This document shows, in pieces, positions 9,957 to 18,248 of a DNA stretch of 32,718 nt. Source of the DNA: Mycobacterium persicum (GTDB lineage Bacteria; Actinomycetota; Actinomycetes; Mycobacteriales; Mycobacteriaceae). Below the pieces are notes generated by a model. It had not been told where the DNA came from. It made no database searches and saw only the letters and a list, made by a program, of their open reading frames with translations. The position numbers were made by a program, and so were the translations under genes. Location: assembly GCF_002086675.1 (NCBI RefSeq), contig NZ_MVIF01000069.1, forward strand, positions 1-32,718. Reading direction: 5' to 3'. Position 1 is the stretch's first letter. Every line of letters starts with the position of its first letter.

Positions 9957-10350
9957 CCGAATTGAGCTGCGCGGCTTGATTGTTCACGGCAAACACGGGG
10001 TCTACGACCACGAGCGGGTGGCCGGGCAGCGCTTCGTCGTCGACATCACCATGTGGATCGATCTGGTCGACGCGGCCCGCAGCGACGATTTGGCCGACAC
10101 CTACGACTACATCGGGCTGGCGCAGCGAGCCAGCGATATTGTCGGCGGGACGCCGCGCAACCTCATCGAAACGGTCGGCGCCGAGATCGCCGACGAGGTG
10201 ATGGAAGACCAGCGCGTGCACGCCGTCGAGGTGGTGGTGCACAAGCCGCAGGCCCCCATCCCGCTGCCGTTCGCCGACATAGCGGTGGTGACCCGGCGGT
10301 CGCGGCGTGGCGGCCGCGGATCGGTGGTCCCTGCGGGCGGGGCGGTATGA
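9949..10350 (+). CDS. folB: Dihydroneopterin aldolase
   Basis: 133-residue enzyme cleaving 7,8-dihydroneopterin to 6-hydroxymethyl-dihydropterin and glycolaldehyde. The catalytic residues of the family are in place: E22, Y54 and K99 (VHKPQAPIP). The length equals that of M. tuberculosis FolB. The ATG lies within the end of folP1 (eight-base overlap), and the stop overlaps the folK start (ATGA), so translation is coupled through the cluster. An in-frame ATG 18 bp upstream was rejected because the family starts at MADRIELRG. Confidence 0.96.
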   Translation: MADRIELRGLIVHGKHGVYDHERVAGQRFVVDITMWIDLVDAARSDDLADTYDYIGLAQRASDIVGGTPRNLIETVGAEIADEVMEDQRVHAVEVVVHKPQAPIPLPFADIAVVTRRSRRGGRGSVVPAGGAV

Positions 10351-10874
10351 CGCGGGTAGTGCTGTCGATCGGCTCGAACCTCGGTGACCGCCTCGCGCAT
10401 CTTCGGTCGGTCGTCGACGGGCTCGGTGATGCGTTTGTCGCGGCGTCCCGGGTGTACGAGACCGACCCGTGGGGCGGCATCGAGCAGGATCCGTTTCTCA
10501 ACGCGGTGCTGATTGCCGACGACCCGGATCGTGACTGCCACGCGTGGCTGTGCCGGGCTCACGAGTTCGAGCGGGCCGCGGGCCGGATGCGCGACGAGCG
10601 CTGGGGTCCGCGAACGCTGGACGTCGACCTGGTCACCTGCGCCGAGATCACCCCGTCCGGCCGAGTGGACGTGCTCTCCGACGACAGCGATCTGCGGCTA
10701 CCGCACCCACTGGCACACCTGCGGGCCTTCGTGATGATTCCGTGGCTGGACGTCGATCCGGCGGCCGAAGTGCCGCTGCCGGACGGTCCGCGACCCGTCG
10801 CCGAGCTGCTGGCTGAACTTCAGCCCGCCGATCGGGCGGGTGTCCGGTTGACGGCCCTGACCTTGGGAAACTGA
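10347..10874 (+). CDS. folK: 6-hydroxymethyl-7,8-dihydropterin pyrophosphokinase (HPPK)
   Basis: 175-residue kinase transferring pyrophosphate from ATP to hydroxymethyl-dihydropterin, which supplies the substrate of FolP1. Visible signatures are LSIGSNLGDR at the start, the conserved VYETDPWGG and FLNAV segments, and RWGPRTLDVDLV, which contains the magnesium-binding DVD. LPHPLAHLRAFVMIPW follows as expected. The start ATG overlaps the folB stop (ATGA), and the stop overlaps the next gene's ATG (TGATG). Its position as the fourth consecutive folate gene fits the pathway exactly. Confidence 0.96.
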   Translation: MTRVVLSIGSNLGDRLAHLRSVVDGLGDAFVAASRVYETDPWGGIEQDPFLNAVLIADDPDRDCHAWLCRAHEFERAAGRMRDERWGPRTLDVDLVTCAEITPSGRVDVLSDDSDLRLPHPLAHLRAFVMIPWLDVDPAAEVPLPDGPRPVAELLAELQPADRAGVRLTALTLGN

Positions 10875-11350
10875 TGGGCCCCACCCGCAAACGCGATCTG
10901 ATGGCCGCGGTGATCGCGGCTGCGGTGGGCGGTTATCTGCTGGTCATGGTGTTGTTCCGGTGGTTTCCGCGGATCACGGTGTGGACCGGGCTGTCGCTGC
11001 TCGGCGTCGCGATCGCCGAGGCGTTGTGGGCTCGCTACATCCGGACCAAGATCGGTGACGGCGAGATCGGCGACGGGCCCGGCCGACTGCACCCGCTCGC
11101 CGTGGCCCGCAGTCTGATGGTCGCCAAGGCATCGGCGTGGGTGGGCGCCCTGGTGCTCGGCTGGTGGATTGGGGTGCTGGTGTACCTATTGCCGCGGCGG
11201 TCATGGCAGCGGGTTGCCGTCGAAGACACCACCGGAACCGTCGTGGCCGCCGGCAGCGCGCTGGCGTTGGTGGTTGCCGCGCTGTGGCTGCAACACTGCT
11301 GCAAGTCTCCGCAGGATCCCACCGAGGGCGGCGAGGGGGCCGAAACCTAA
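10874..11350 (+). CDS. DUF3180 family membrane protein (Rv3605c-like)
   Basis: 158-residue integral membrane protein with four predicted helices (about 10-30, 36-54, 86-106 and 124-142). Basic residues precede the first helix, and the tail is short, acidic and Gly-rich. It corresponds to DUF3180/Rv3605c, which regularly follows folK in actinobacteria. The one-base overlap with folK (TGATG) ties it to the folate operon. The function is unknown; the constant neighbourhood suggests, but does not prove, a link to folate or pterin metabolism or the cell envelope. Confidence 0.88.
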   Translation: MGPTRKRDLMAAVIAAAVGGYLLVMVLFRWFPRITVWTGLSLLGVAIAEALWARYIRTKIGDGEIGDGPGRLHPLAVARSLMVAKASAWVGALVLGWWIGVLVYLLPRRSWQRVAVEDTTGTVVAAGSALALVVAALWLQHCCKSPQDPTEGGEGAET

Positions 11351-11447
11351 CCGGTTGCCAGGCATCGCTCGCCGACGTTGCTGGCGGCCCGTCGAATCGG
11401 CTGAAGAATCGCCGGACCGGCGCGACACGCGGACGGCGCTGCCCGGG

Positions 11448-11453
11448 TACAGT
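11448..11453 (+). promoter_or_regulatory. -10 element for a probable leaderless transcript
   Basis: TACAGT fits the TAnnnT consensus and is followed by exactly six bases before the ATG at 11460. Transcription would therefore start at or near the initiation codon, giving a leaderless mRNA, which is common in mycobacteria. No clear -35 box and no Shine-Dalgarno sequence are visible. It marks a new transcription unit after the folate operon. Confidence 0.5.
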
Positions 11454-11459
11454 CAGGCC

Positions 11460-12848
11460 ATGACCGTTCTGTCCCGCGGCGCCCGGGTCCGGCGCGGCGG
11501 CCGCAGACCGGGTTGGGTGCTCTTGACGACGTTGCTGGTCCTCGCGATTGCGGCCAGTTCGGCACTGGTTTTCACCAACCGCGTAGAACTGCTCAAGCTC
11601 GCGGTAATCCTGGCGCTGTGGGCTGCCGTCGCCGGTGCTTTCGTGTCGGTGCTGTACCGCCGGCAAGCCGATGCGGAGCAGGCACGGGCACGCGATCTGA
11701 AGCTGGTTTACGACTTGCAGTTGGATCGCGAAATCTCGGCTCGCCGCGAGTACGAGCTGACGGTCGAGTCGCACCTGCGCCGCGAGCTGGCCGCCGAACT
11801 GCGCGGTGCGGCCGCCGACGAGGTGGCCGCGCTACGAGCGGAACTGACCGCGTTGCGGACCAGTCTGGAGATCTTGTTCGACACGGACTTCGAACACCGT
11901 CCGGCGCTGGAGCCCATGGACAAGACGGGGGCAACAGAGACGCGCCGCTCACGTGCGGTGGCCGATCGGGTCCAGAATGGGCGGGGCCCGTCCGCCGACT
12001 GGGTATCCATCGACCGGGTCGCGGTGGTTCGCCCGGGTGAAGCGGTCAACCGTGCCGAGGAAGCGATCATCGACGTGCCCGAGGTGGGAATGCCCCCATA
12101 CGACGACCGGGATGCTCCTCCAGCGGGACCATTGCCGCCGCCCGCCGAGCCCGCAGGAACGAAACACTCCGCCGAGCGGGTCGGGCTGCCCTACGAAACC
12201 GCGCCGGCCCCGCCCGGTCCGCGGTATGAGCCTCGTCATCGGCCACCGCCCCCGCCGCCGCAACCGGAGCCACGACCGGAGCCACAATCGGCACCGTCAT
12301 GGGAACCCGTCGCCGCCGATGGACACTGGATACCGCCCGGGGCGCCCGGCAGTCACTGGGCGTCCGGGGAACCCGCCGCCGCGCCGCCTGCCCAGTCGTC
12401 GGGCCGCCGGCGGCGTTACCGGCATACCAGACCGGAGGAAGATCAGGGGGACATCAGCCCGGGCCACGTCGAGGTGCCCGGAGATTACGGTGGTCGCCGG
12501 TCACGATCTCGCCATTCGACGGAGTACCGCGACCATGGCGTGGGGAGCCTGGGATCGGCCCGCAGGGCGGAAGGCCCAGGTCCGGTTGCCGCGCCGCCTC
12601 CCGCTCCGCCTCCCTCGACCGCTCCGCCTCCGCCGGCCGCTGCGCGGCCCACTGCGCCGCCGCCGCCCCGCCTGGCCGCGCCGCCGCCTCCGGAACCGGC
12701 TGCCCGCCATCGCAGCCCGGAGCCGGAGCCCGCGGCGGGAGCACATGGCTCCGACGCGCAAACCGGTGGTCAGTCGGTCGCGGACCTGCTGGCCCGGCTG
12801 CAGGTCCAGCCGTCCGGTGGTGGCCGGCGTCGCCGCCGCAGCGGCTGA
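11460..12848 (+). CDS. Ala/Arg/Pro-rich membrane protein with coiled coil (Rv3604c-like)
   Basis: 462-residue protein. Two adjacent transmembrane helices (about 19-39 and 45-66) follow a strongly basic N-terminus. A charged helical segment (about 70-145, rich in Arg, Glu, Leu and Ala) is a likely coiled coil. The rest is a long Pro-rich, low-complexity tail ending in a helix (VADLLARLQ) and a basic terminus. It matches the remembered description of Rv3604c, a conserved membrane protein rich in Ala, Arg and Pro. The ATG at 11460 was chosen because of the -10 element six bases upstream; the longer in-frame extension overlaps the previous gene. The function is unknown. The layout of membrane anchor, coiled coil and Pro-rich tail suits a cytoplasmic scaffold or division-associated factor, which is inference. 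Confidence 0.85.
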   Translation: MTVLSRGARVRRGGRRPGWVLLTTLLVLAIAASSALVFTNRVELLKLAVILALWAAVAGAFVSVLYRRQADAEQARARDLKLVYDLQLDREISARREYELTVESHLRRELAAELRGAAADEVAALRAELTALRTSLEILFDTDFEHRPALEPMDKTGATETRRSRAVADRVQNGRGPSADWVSIDRVAVVRPGEAVNRAEEAIIDVPEVGMPPYDDRDAPPAGPLPPPAEPAGTKHSAERVGLPYETAPAPPGPRYEPRHRPPPPPPQPEPRPEPQSAPSWEPVAADGHWIPPGAPGSHWASGEPAAAPPAQSSGRRRRYRHTRPEEDQGDISPGHVEVPGDYGGRRSRSRHSTEYRDHGVGSLGSARRAEGPGPVAAPPPAPPPSTAPPPPAAARPTAPPPPRLAAPPPPEPAARHRSPEPEPAAGAHGSDAQTGGQSVADLLARLQVQPSGGGRRRRRSG

Positions 12849-12931
12849 TCGACTACAGTTTTAGTGACCGTCCGGTACCCGCTCAATCAAGGGACTGGAA
12901 CGAACGACAGAAACCTGTGAGGTCGTCTGCG

Positions 12932-13843
12932 ATGGTGCAGTTCGACGGATTGCGCCCGGCCAGGCTCAAAGTGGGAATCATCTCCGCCGGCCGGGTAGGC
13001 ACCGCGTTAGGAGCGGCGCTGGAGCGCGCCGACCACGTTGTGGTGGCATGCAGCGCCGTCTCCCATGCGTCGCTGCAACGGGCCGGGCGCCGGCTGCCCG
13101 ATACCCCGGTATTGCCGCCGCCGGACGTCGCTGCCGCGGCGGAGCTCCTGCTGTTGGCGGTGCCCGACAGCGAACTGGCGGGTTTGGTGTCCGGACTCGC
13201 GGCAACCTCGGCGGTGCGGCCCGGGACACTCGTGGCGCACACCTCCGGCGCCAACGGGATCGGGATCCTGGCACCGCTGACCCGGCAGGGCTGCATACCG
13301 CTGGCCATTCACCCGGCGATGACCTTCACCGGGTCCGACGAGGACATCAGCCGCCTGCCAGATACCTGCTTCGGGATCACCGCAGCCGATGGCGTCGGCT
13401 ATGCGATTGCCCAATCGCTGGTGCTGGAAATGGGCGGGGAGCCGTTCAGTGTCCCGGAGGACGCCCGCATCATCTACCATGCGGCGCTGGCCCACGCGAG
13501 CAACCACATCGTGACGGTCCTGGCCGACGCTCTCGAGGCGTTGCGCGCCGCGCTGCGCAGCAGCGAACTGCTGGGCCAACAGTGCGTCGACGACCATCCC
13601 GGGGGAATCGCCGAACGCATCATCGGACCGCTGGCCCGCGCTGCGCTGGAGAACACACTGCAGCGTGGGCAGGCCGCGCTGACCGGGCCGATCGCCCGAG
13701 GTGACGCCGCCGCGGTCGCCGGGCACCTGGCCGCGCTGACCGGCGTCGACCCGCAACTGGCCCACGCCTATCGGGTGAACGCACTGCGGACCGCGCAGCG
13801 GGCGCATGCTCCCGCCGACGTCGTCGAGGTGTTGGCGCGATGA
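12932..13843 (+). CDS. Rossmann-fold DUF2520 protein, candidate ketopantoate reductase-like enzyme (Rv3603c-like)
   Basis: 303-residue two-domain protein. The N-terminal Rossmann domain opens with KVGIISAGRVGTALG (dinucleotide-binding GxGxxG-like turn) and contains LLLLAVPDSEL and the LVAHTSGANG strand. AIHPAMTFTG leads into the all-helical DUF2520 domain. The architecture resembles 6-phosphogluconate and ketopantoate reductases. Its stop overlaps the panC start (ATGA), so it is translationally coupled to pantothenate synthesis; this makes a ketopantoate reductase role attractive. That role is inference, since M. tuberculosis has a separate panE candidate (Rv2573). The start ATG has GTGAGG nine bases upstream; GTG 12917 is a possible alternative. 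Confidence 0.88.
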   Translation: MVQFDGLRPARLKVGIISAGRVGTALGAALERADHVVVACSAVSHASLQRAGRRLPDTPVLPPPDVAAAAELLLLAVPDSELAGLVSGLAATSAVRPGTLVAHTSGANGIGILAPLTRQGCIPLAIHPAMTFTGSDEDISRLPDTCFGITAADGVGYAIAQSLVLEMGGEPFSVPEDARIIYHAALAHASNHIVTVLADALEALRAALRSSELLGQQCVDDHPGGIAERIIGPLARAALENTLQRGQAALTGPIARGDAAAVAGHLAALTGVDPQLAHAYRVNALRTAQRAHAPADVVEVLAR

Positions 13844-14778
13844 AAGTCAGCTTCAACCCGGGCGAACTCAACCGGTACTCGGTGCCGCGTGAGGTCGGCG
13901 ACGTCTGCCGGGCGCTGCGGCACACCGGCCGGCGAGTGATGTTGGTGCCCACGATGGGCGCCCTGCACGAGGGTCATCTTGCGCTGGTGCGCGCGGCCAA
14001 GAGGACACCCGGCTCGGTGGTCGTGGTGTCGATCTTCGTCAACCCGCTGCAATTCGGCGCCGGGGAGGATCTCGACGCCTATCCGCGAACCCTCGAGGAC
14101 GACGTGGCGCAGCTGCGTGCCGAAGGGGTGGAGATCGTGTTCGCGCCGACGGCCGCGGCGATGTACCCCGACGGGATGCGCACCACCGTGCAACCCGGGC
14201 CGCTGGGCGCCGATCTGGAAGGCAGCGCGCGGCCGGGCCATTTCGCCGGGGTGCTGACCGTGGTGCTCAAACTGCTGCACATCGTCCGGCCCGACCGGGC
14301 CTATTTCGGCGAGAAGGACTACCAGCAGCTGGTGCTCATTCGGCAGCTGGTCGCGGACCTCAACGTCGACGTGCAGGTGATCGGGGTGCCGACCGTGCGG
14401 GAGGCCGACGGGCTGGCGATGTCGTCTCGCAACCGCTACCTGGACCCGGCTCAGCGGGAAGCGGCGGTGGCGCTGTCGGCGGCGCTGACGGCTGGGGCGC
14501 ATGCGGCTGCAGTGGCCGGCGCCGGTGCCCGGGCCGCGGTGGACGCGGCCCGCGCGGTGCTCGACGCGGTGCCCGGCATCGCGGTCGATTACGTGGAGCT
14601 GCGCGACGCCGGGCTCGGCCCGGCGCCCGCCAGCGGATCGGCCCGGCTGCTGGTTGCGGCGCGCGTCGGCGCCACCAGACTGCTGGACAACGTGGAAATC
14701 CAGATCGGAAATTTCGCCGGCACCTTCGGGCCGGACGAGTCGCGGGCTCACTATGCCCAATCACCTTGGAGGAATTGA
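13840..14778 (+). CDS. panC: Pantothenate synthetase
   Basis: 312-residue ligase condensing pantoate and beta-alanine at the expense of ATP. It belongs to the nucleotidyl-transferase superfamily: the HIGH-like motif is in PTMGALHEGH (37-46). The family segments IFVNPLQFG, RPGHFAGV and FGEKDYQQL are present, and SSRNRYL is the KMSKS-like loop. The length matches Rv3602c. It overlaps the DUF2520 gene by four bases and panD by one base (TGATG). With PanD supplying beta-alanine, this is the standard mycobacterial pantothenate operon. Confidence 0.97.
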   Translation: MKVSFNPGELNRYSVPREVGDVCRALRHTGRRVMLVPTMGALHEGHLALVRAAKRTPGSVVVVSIFVNPLQFGAGEDLDAYPRTLEDDVAQLRAEGVEIVFAPTAAAMYPDGMRTTVQPGPLGADLEGSARPGHFAGVLTVVLKLLHIVRPDRAYFGEKDYQQLVLIRQLVADLNVDVQVIGVPTVREADGLAMSSRNRYLDPAQREAAVALSAALTAGAHAAAVAGAGARAAVDAARAVLDAVPGIAVDYVELRDAGLGPAPASGSARLLVAARVGATRLLDNVEIQIGNFAGTFGPDESRAHYAQSPWRN

Positions 14779-15197
14779 TGTTACGGACAATGCTGAAGTC
14801 AAAGATCCACCGCGCGACGGTGACGCAGGCGGACTTGCATTACGTCGGGTCGGTGACCATCGACGCCGATCTGATGGAGGCCGCCGATCTGCTCGAGGGT
14901 GAACAGGTGACCATCGTCGACATCGACAACGGGGCCCGCCTCGTCACCTATGCGATCACCGGCGAGCGCGGCAGCGGCGTCATCGGGATCAACGGTGCGG
15001 CGGCTCACCTGGTGCACCCGGGCGACCTGGTGATCCTGATCGCCTACGGGACCATGGAGGATGCCGAGGCGCGCGCCTACCAACCGCGGATCGTGTTTGT
15101 CGACGCCCGGAACAAGCAGATCGACCTGGGCAGCGATCCGGCTTATGTGCCCGACAACGCCGCCGAGCTGATGAACCCGCGGATGGGTGCACGGTAG
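14778..15197 (+). CDS. panD: Aspartate 1-decarboxylase (pyruvoyl enzyme)
   Basis: 139-residue proenzyme making beta-alanine for pantothenate. The self-cleavage site G24-S25 (HYVGSVTID) generates the pyruvoyl group on the alpha chain. The INGAAAHLV segment of the active site is present. The length equals M. tuberculosis PanD, whose C-terminus is involved in pyrazinoic acid action. The ATG is preceded by a strong GGAGG and overlaps the panC stop; an in-frame TTG 12 bp upstream is rejected for lack of a site. coaX begins two bases after the stop. Confidence 0.97.
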   Translation: MLRTMLKSKIHRATVTQADLHYVGSVTIDADLMEAADLLEGEQVTIVDIDNGARLVTYAITGERGSGVIGINGAAAHLVHPGDLVILIAYGTMEDAEARAYQPRIVFVDARNKQIDLGSDPAYVPDNAAELMNPRMGAR

Positions 15198-15199
15198 CC

Positions 15200-16018
15200 G
15201 TGCTGCTGGCGATCGACGTCCGCAACACCCACACCGTCGTCGGCCTGCTGTCCGGAGCCAAACAGCACGCAAAGGTGGTGCAGCAATGGCGGATACGCAC
15301 CGAATCTGAAGTCACGGCCGACGAATTGGCGCTCACCATCGACGGCCTGATCGGCGACGACTCCGAGCGGCTCACCGGCGCGGCCGGTCTGTCCACGGTC
15401 CCGTCGGTGCTGCACGAGGTGCGGATCATGCTCGACCAGTACTGGCCGTCGGTCCCGCACGTGCTGATCGAACCGGGGGTGCGCACCGGTATCCCGCTGT
15501 TGGTCGACAACCCCAAAGAAGTGGGCGCCGACCGGATAATCAACTGCCTGGCGGCGCATCACAAGTTCGGTAAGGCCGCCATCGTCGTCGATTTCGGATC
15601 GTCGATCTGCGTGGACGTGGTGTCGGCCAAGGGCGAATTCCTCGGTGGTGCCATCGCACCCGGCGTGCAGGTGTCTTCCGACGCCGCAGCCGCCCGCTCG
15701 GCGGCGCTGCGCCGCGTCGAGCTGACCCGGCCGCGTTCGGTCGTCGGCAAGAACACCGTCGAATGCATGCAGGCCGGCGCGGTGTTCGGCTTCGCCGGGC
15801 TGGTCGACGGCTTGGTCGGACGCATCCGCGAAGACGTCAAGGGTTTCTCCGCCACCGACGATGTCGCGGTCGTGGCCACCGGGCACACCGCGCCGCTGCT
15901 GCTGCCGGAGCTGCATACCGTCGACCACTACGACCAGCACCTGACCCTGCACGGGCTGCGGCTCGTCTTCGAACGAAACCGCGACGCCCAGGGGGGCCGG
16001 CTGAAGAGCGCCCGCTAG
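15200..16018 (+). CDS. coaX: Type III pantothenate kinase
   Basis: 272-residue ASKHA-fold kinase of the CoaX type, which in other bacteria phosphorylates pantothenate for CoA synthesis. The phosphate-1 motif reads DVRNTHT (D6 onward) rather than the usual D-x-G-N-T, a change I also recall in M. tuberculosis CoaX, reported as inactive in vitro. PGVRTGIP, GADRI and VVDFGSS are conserved. The start is a GTG two bases after the panD stop, so it is part of the pan operon. Mycobacteria also have the unrelated CoaA kinase; the activity of this protein is therefore uncertain. Confidence 0.93.
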   Translation: MLLAIDVRNTHTVVGLLSGAKQHAKVVQQWRIRTESEVTADELALTIDGLIGDDSERLTGAAGLSTVPSVLHEVRIMLDQYWPSVPHVLIEPGVRTGIPLLVDNPKEVGADRIINCLAAHHKFGKAAIVVDFGSSICVDVVSAKGEFLGGAIAPGVQVSSDAAAARSAALRRVELTRPRSVVGKNTVECMQAGAVFGFAGLVDGLVGRIREDVKGFSATDDVAVVATGHTAPLLLPELHTVDHYDQHLTLHGLRLVFERNRDAQGGRLKSAR

Positions 16019-16026
16019 AACCCGCA

Positions 16027-16104
16027 GCGAGTCTGCGTAGAGCGCGCGCCGCGAGCCGGCAGTCACGCCGTCAGCGCAGGCTCGCTGCCGTGAGCGCAGA
16101 CTCG
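16027..16104. repeat. Three-part inverted repeat in the coaX-lysS gap
   Basis: GCGAGTCTGCG (16027-16037) faces two near-complementary copies downstream: CGCAGGCTCGC (16075-16085, one mismatch) and CGCAGACTCG (16095-16104, exact over ten bases). The left arm could pair with either right arm, giving two mutually exclusive hairpins. It occupies most of the 106-bp gap after coaX. It may end the pan transcript or be a dispersed intergenic element; no T tract follows. Confidence 0.65.
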
Positions 16105-16124
16105 ACCCCTTAAGCTGGCACGTC

Positions 16125-17624
16125 GTGGACTCGGCCGAGACAGACATTCCCGAGCAGTTCCGGATCCGTCGGGACAAGCGTGCTCGGCTATTGGCAGAAG
16201 GGCATGACCCCTACCCGGTTGCCATCGAACGCACCCATACCTTGGCCGAGGTCCGCGCCGCCCACCCAGACCTGCCCGTCGACACCGCGACCGACGACAT
16301 CGTCGGCGTCGCGGGCCGGGTGGTCTTCGCCCGCAACACCGGAAAACTGTGCTTTGCGACACTCCAGGATGGTGACGGTACCCGCCTACAGGTGATGATC
16401 AGCCTCGACAAGGTCGGCCGGGAAGCGCTCGACGCGTGGAAAGCCGATGTCGATCTCGGCGACATCGTGTATGTGCACGGCACCGTGATCAGTTCACGGC
16501 GAGGCGAATTGTCGGTTCTCGCCGACTCGTGGCGGATGGCCGCCAAGTCGCTGCGGCCGCTGCCCGTCGCGCACAAGGAGATGAGCGAGGAGGCGCGGGT
16601 ACGGCAGCGCTATGTCGACCTGATCGTCCGCCCGCAGGCGCGGGGGGTGGCCCGGCAGCGGATTGCCGTCATCCGAGCGATACGGAATGCGCTGGAACGC
16701 CGCGGGTTCATCGAGGTCGAGACGCCCATGTTGCAGACGTTGGCCGGCGGCGCGGCGGCTCGGCCGTTCGTCACCCATTCCAACGCTCTCGACATGGACC
16801 TCTACCTTCGCATCGCGCCGGAACTGTTCCTCAAGCGTTGCATAGTCGGCGGCTTCGACAGAGTCTTCGAACTAAATCGGGTGTTCCGAAACGAAGGCGC
16901 CGATTCTACACATTCCCCGGAATTCTCGATGTTGGAGACCTACCAGACCTATGGAACCTATGACGATTCCGCGGTGGTCACCAGGCAGGTTATTCAAGAG
17001 GTAGCCGACGAGGCGATCGGCACCCGACAACTTCCGATGCCCGACGGCAGTGTCTACGACATCGACGGAGAATGGGCGACAATCCAGATGTATTCCTCCC
17101 TGTCGGCGGCACTGGGCGAAGAGATCACACCGCAGACCTCGGTCGATCGGTTACGCGAGATCGCACGTCGACTCGATGAAGAGATTCTGGACAAGGGTGG
17201 CTACCGTCACGGCAAACTCGTCGAGGAACTCTGGGAGCACACCGTGGGCAACACGTTGACCGCACCCACATTTGTGAAGGATTTTCCGGTAGAGACAACG
17301 CCATTGACCCGTCAGCACCGCAGTATCGCCGGAGTAACCGAGAAGTGGGACCTCTACCTGCACGGAGTCGAACTGGCCACCGGGTACTCTGAATTAAACG
17401 ATCCGGTGGTACAGCGGGATAGATTCGCTGACCAGGCCCGCGCCGCGGCGGCGGGCGACGACGAGGCGATGTTGCTCGACGAGGATTTTCTGGCGGCCCT
17501 GGAGTACGGGATGCCGCCGTGCACCGGAACGGGAATGGGTATCGATCGGTTGTTGATGGCTTTGACCGGCCTGTCAATTAGGGAGACAGTTTTGTTCCCG
17601 ATTGTTCGACCACACTCCAACTGA
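16125..17624 (+). CDS. lysS: Lysyl-tRNA synthetase, class II
   Basis: 499-residue class II synthetase charging tRNA-Lys. An N-terminal OB-fold anticodon-binding domain (about 45-140) includes VAGRVVFARNTGKLCF. Motif 1 lies around GFIEVETPML. Motif 2 is FRNEGADSTHSPEF, beginning at F254, and motif 3 is GTGMGIDR at 468-475. The length is close to LysS (Rv3598c). The start is GTG 16125. A TAAGCT -10-like element ends nine bases upstream, so the message may be nearly leaderless; no Shine-Dalgarno is visible. It is separated from coaX by the inverted-repeat element and is probably a distinct transcription unit. Confidence 0.96.
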   Translation: MDSAETDIPEQFRIRRDKRARLLAEGHDPYPVAIERTHTLAEVRAAHPDLPVDTATDDIVGVAGRVVFARNTGKLCFATLQDGDGTRLQVMISLDKVGREALDAWKADVDLGDIVYVHGTVISSRRGELSVLADSWRMAAKSLRPLPVAHKEMSEEARVRQRYVDLIVRPQARGVARQRIAVIRAIRNALERRGFIEVETPMLQTLAGGAAARPFVTHSNALDMDLYLRIAPELFLKRCIVGGFDRVFELNRVFRNEGADSTHSPEFSMLETYQTYGTYDDSAVVTRQVIQEVADEAIGTRQLPMPDGSVYDIDGEWATIQMYSSLSAALGEEITPQTSVDRLREIARRLDEEILDKGGYRHGKLVEELWEHTVGNTLTAPTFVKDFPVETTPLTRQHRSIAGVTEKWDLYLHGVELATGYSELNDPVVQRDRFADQARAAAAGDDEAMLLDEDFLAALEYGMPPCTGTGMGIDRLLMALTGLSIRETVLFPIVRPHSN

Positions 17625-17739
17625 ACTGGCCGCCGATGTGTCCAGATTGAGTATTTCACGTTCTTATGGCAGATTAGTGGCCGGGGAGTCTATCCATCCT
17701 GCACGGTAACTGCACGGGAAGAAACGCGAGGGTAAGCCA

Positions 17740-18078
17740 ATGGCGAAGAAAGTAACCGTCACCTTGGTCGACGATTTCGACGGTTCCGGCGCCGCCGACG
17801 AAACGGTCGAATTCGGGCTTGACGGGGTGACCTATGAGATTGACCTTTCTTCTAAGAATGCCGCGAAACTGCGCGGCGACTTGAAGCAATGGGTTGAGGC
17901 CGGCCGTCGTGTCGGCGGTCGCCGGCGCGGGCGTTCCGGCTCCGGCCGCGGCCGCGGCGCGATCGATCGCGAACAAAGCGCCGCGATCCGGGAATGGGCG
18001 CGTCGCAATGGACACAACGTGTCGACTCGTGGCCGCATCCCGGCCGACGTCATCGACGCGTTCCACGCCGCAACCTAG
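17740..18078 (+). CDS. lsr2: Nucleoid-associated xenogeneic silencer Lsr2
   Basis: 112-residue H-NS-like protein that binds AT-rich DNA in the minor groove, bridges DNA and silences acquired genes and many PE/PPE and ESX loci. The N-terminal dimerisation domain (about 1-55, MAKKVTVTLVDD) is followed by an Arg/Gly linker (56-73). The C-terminal DNA-binding domain contains the AT-hook-like R97-G98-R99 (STRGRIPADV). The length and sequence match Rv3597c almost entirely. The 115-bp upstream gap is relatively AT-rich and should hold its promoter, but I cannot assign boxes with confidence. A 16-bp-stem terminator follows at once. Confidence 0.98.
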   Translation: MAKKVTVTLVDDFDGSGAADETVEFGLDGVTYEIDLSSKNAAKLRGDLKQWVEAGRRVGGRRRGRSGSGRGRGAIDREQSAAIREWARRNGHNVSTRGRIPADVIDAFHAAT

Positions 18079-18088
18079 TCATCGCTCA

Positions 18089-18123
18089 CACCGGCGCCCA
18101 GGCTCCAAGCCTGGGCGCCGGTG
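18089..18123 (+). terminator. Strong hairpin terminator after lsr2
   Basis: A perfect 16-bp stem (CACCGGCGCCCAGGCT at 18089-18104, complement at 18108-18123) has a three-base loop and starts 10 bp after the lsr2 stop. No T tract follows, as in many mycobacterial terminators. Confidence 0.85.
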
Positions 18124-18133
18124 CTGTGTCGCT

Positions 18134-18148
18134 TTCGCTGGTGGCGAA
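18134..18148. promoter_or_regulatory. Candidate ClgR operator upstream of clpC1
   Basis: TTCGC-N5-GCGAA is a perfect palindrome with a five-base spacer, which fits the CGC-N5-GCG core described for ClgR in actinobacteria. ClgR is a known activator of clp protease genes, including clpC in corynebacteria and mycobacteria. It lies about 230 bp upstream of the clpC1 ATG and about 45 bp upstream of a TTGACG -35-like box (18193-18198) with TAAGAG at 18215-18220. Confidence 0.5.
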
Positions 18149-18248
18149 CTTGCCGCCGGTCCGCGCCGGAAACATAGCGGCGAGTTTCCTCGTTGACGTG
18201 GTGCGGTTCTGAAGTAAGAGGTGCCACGCGGACAGGGGTCCGTGCCCC

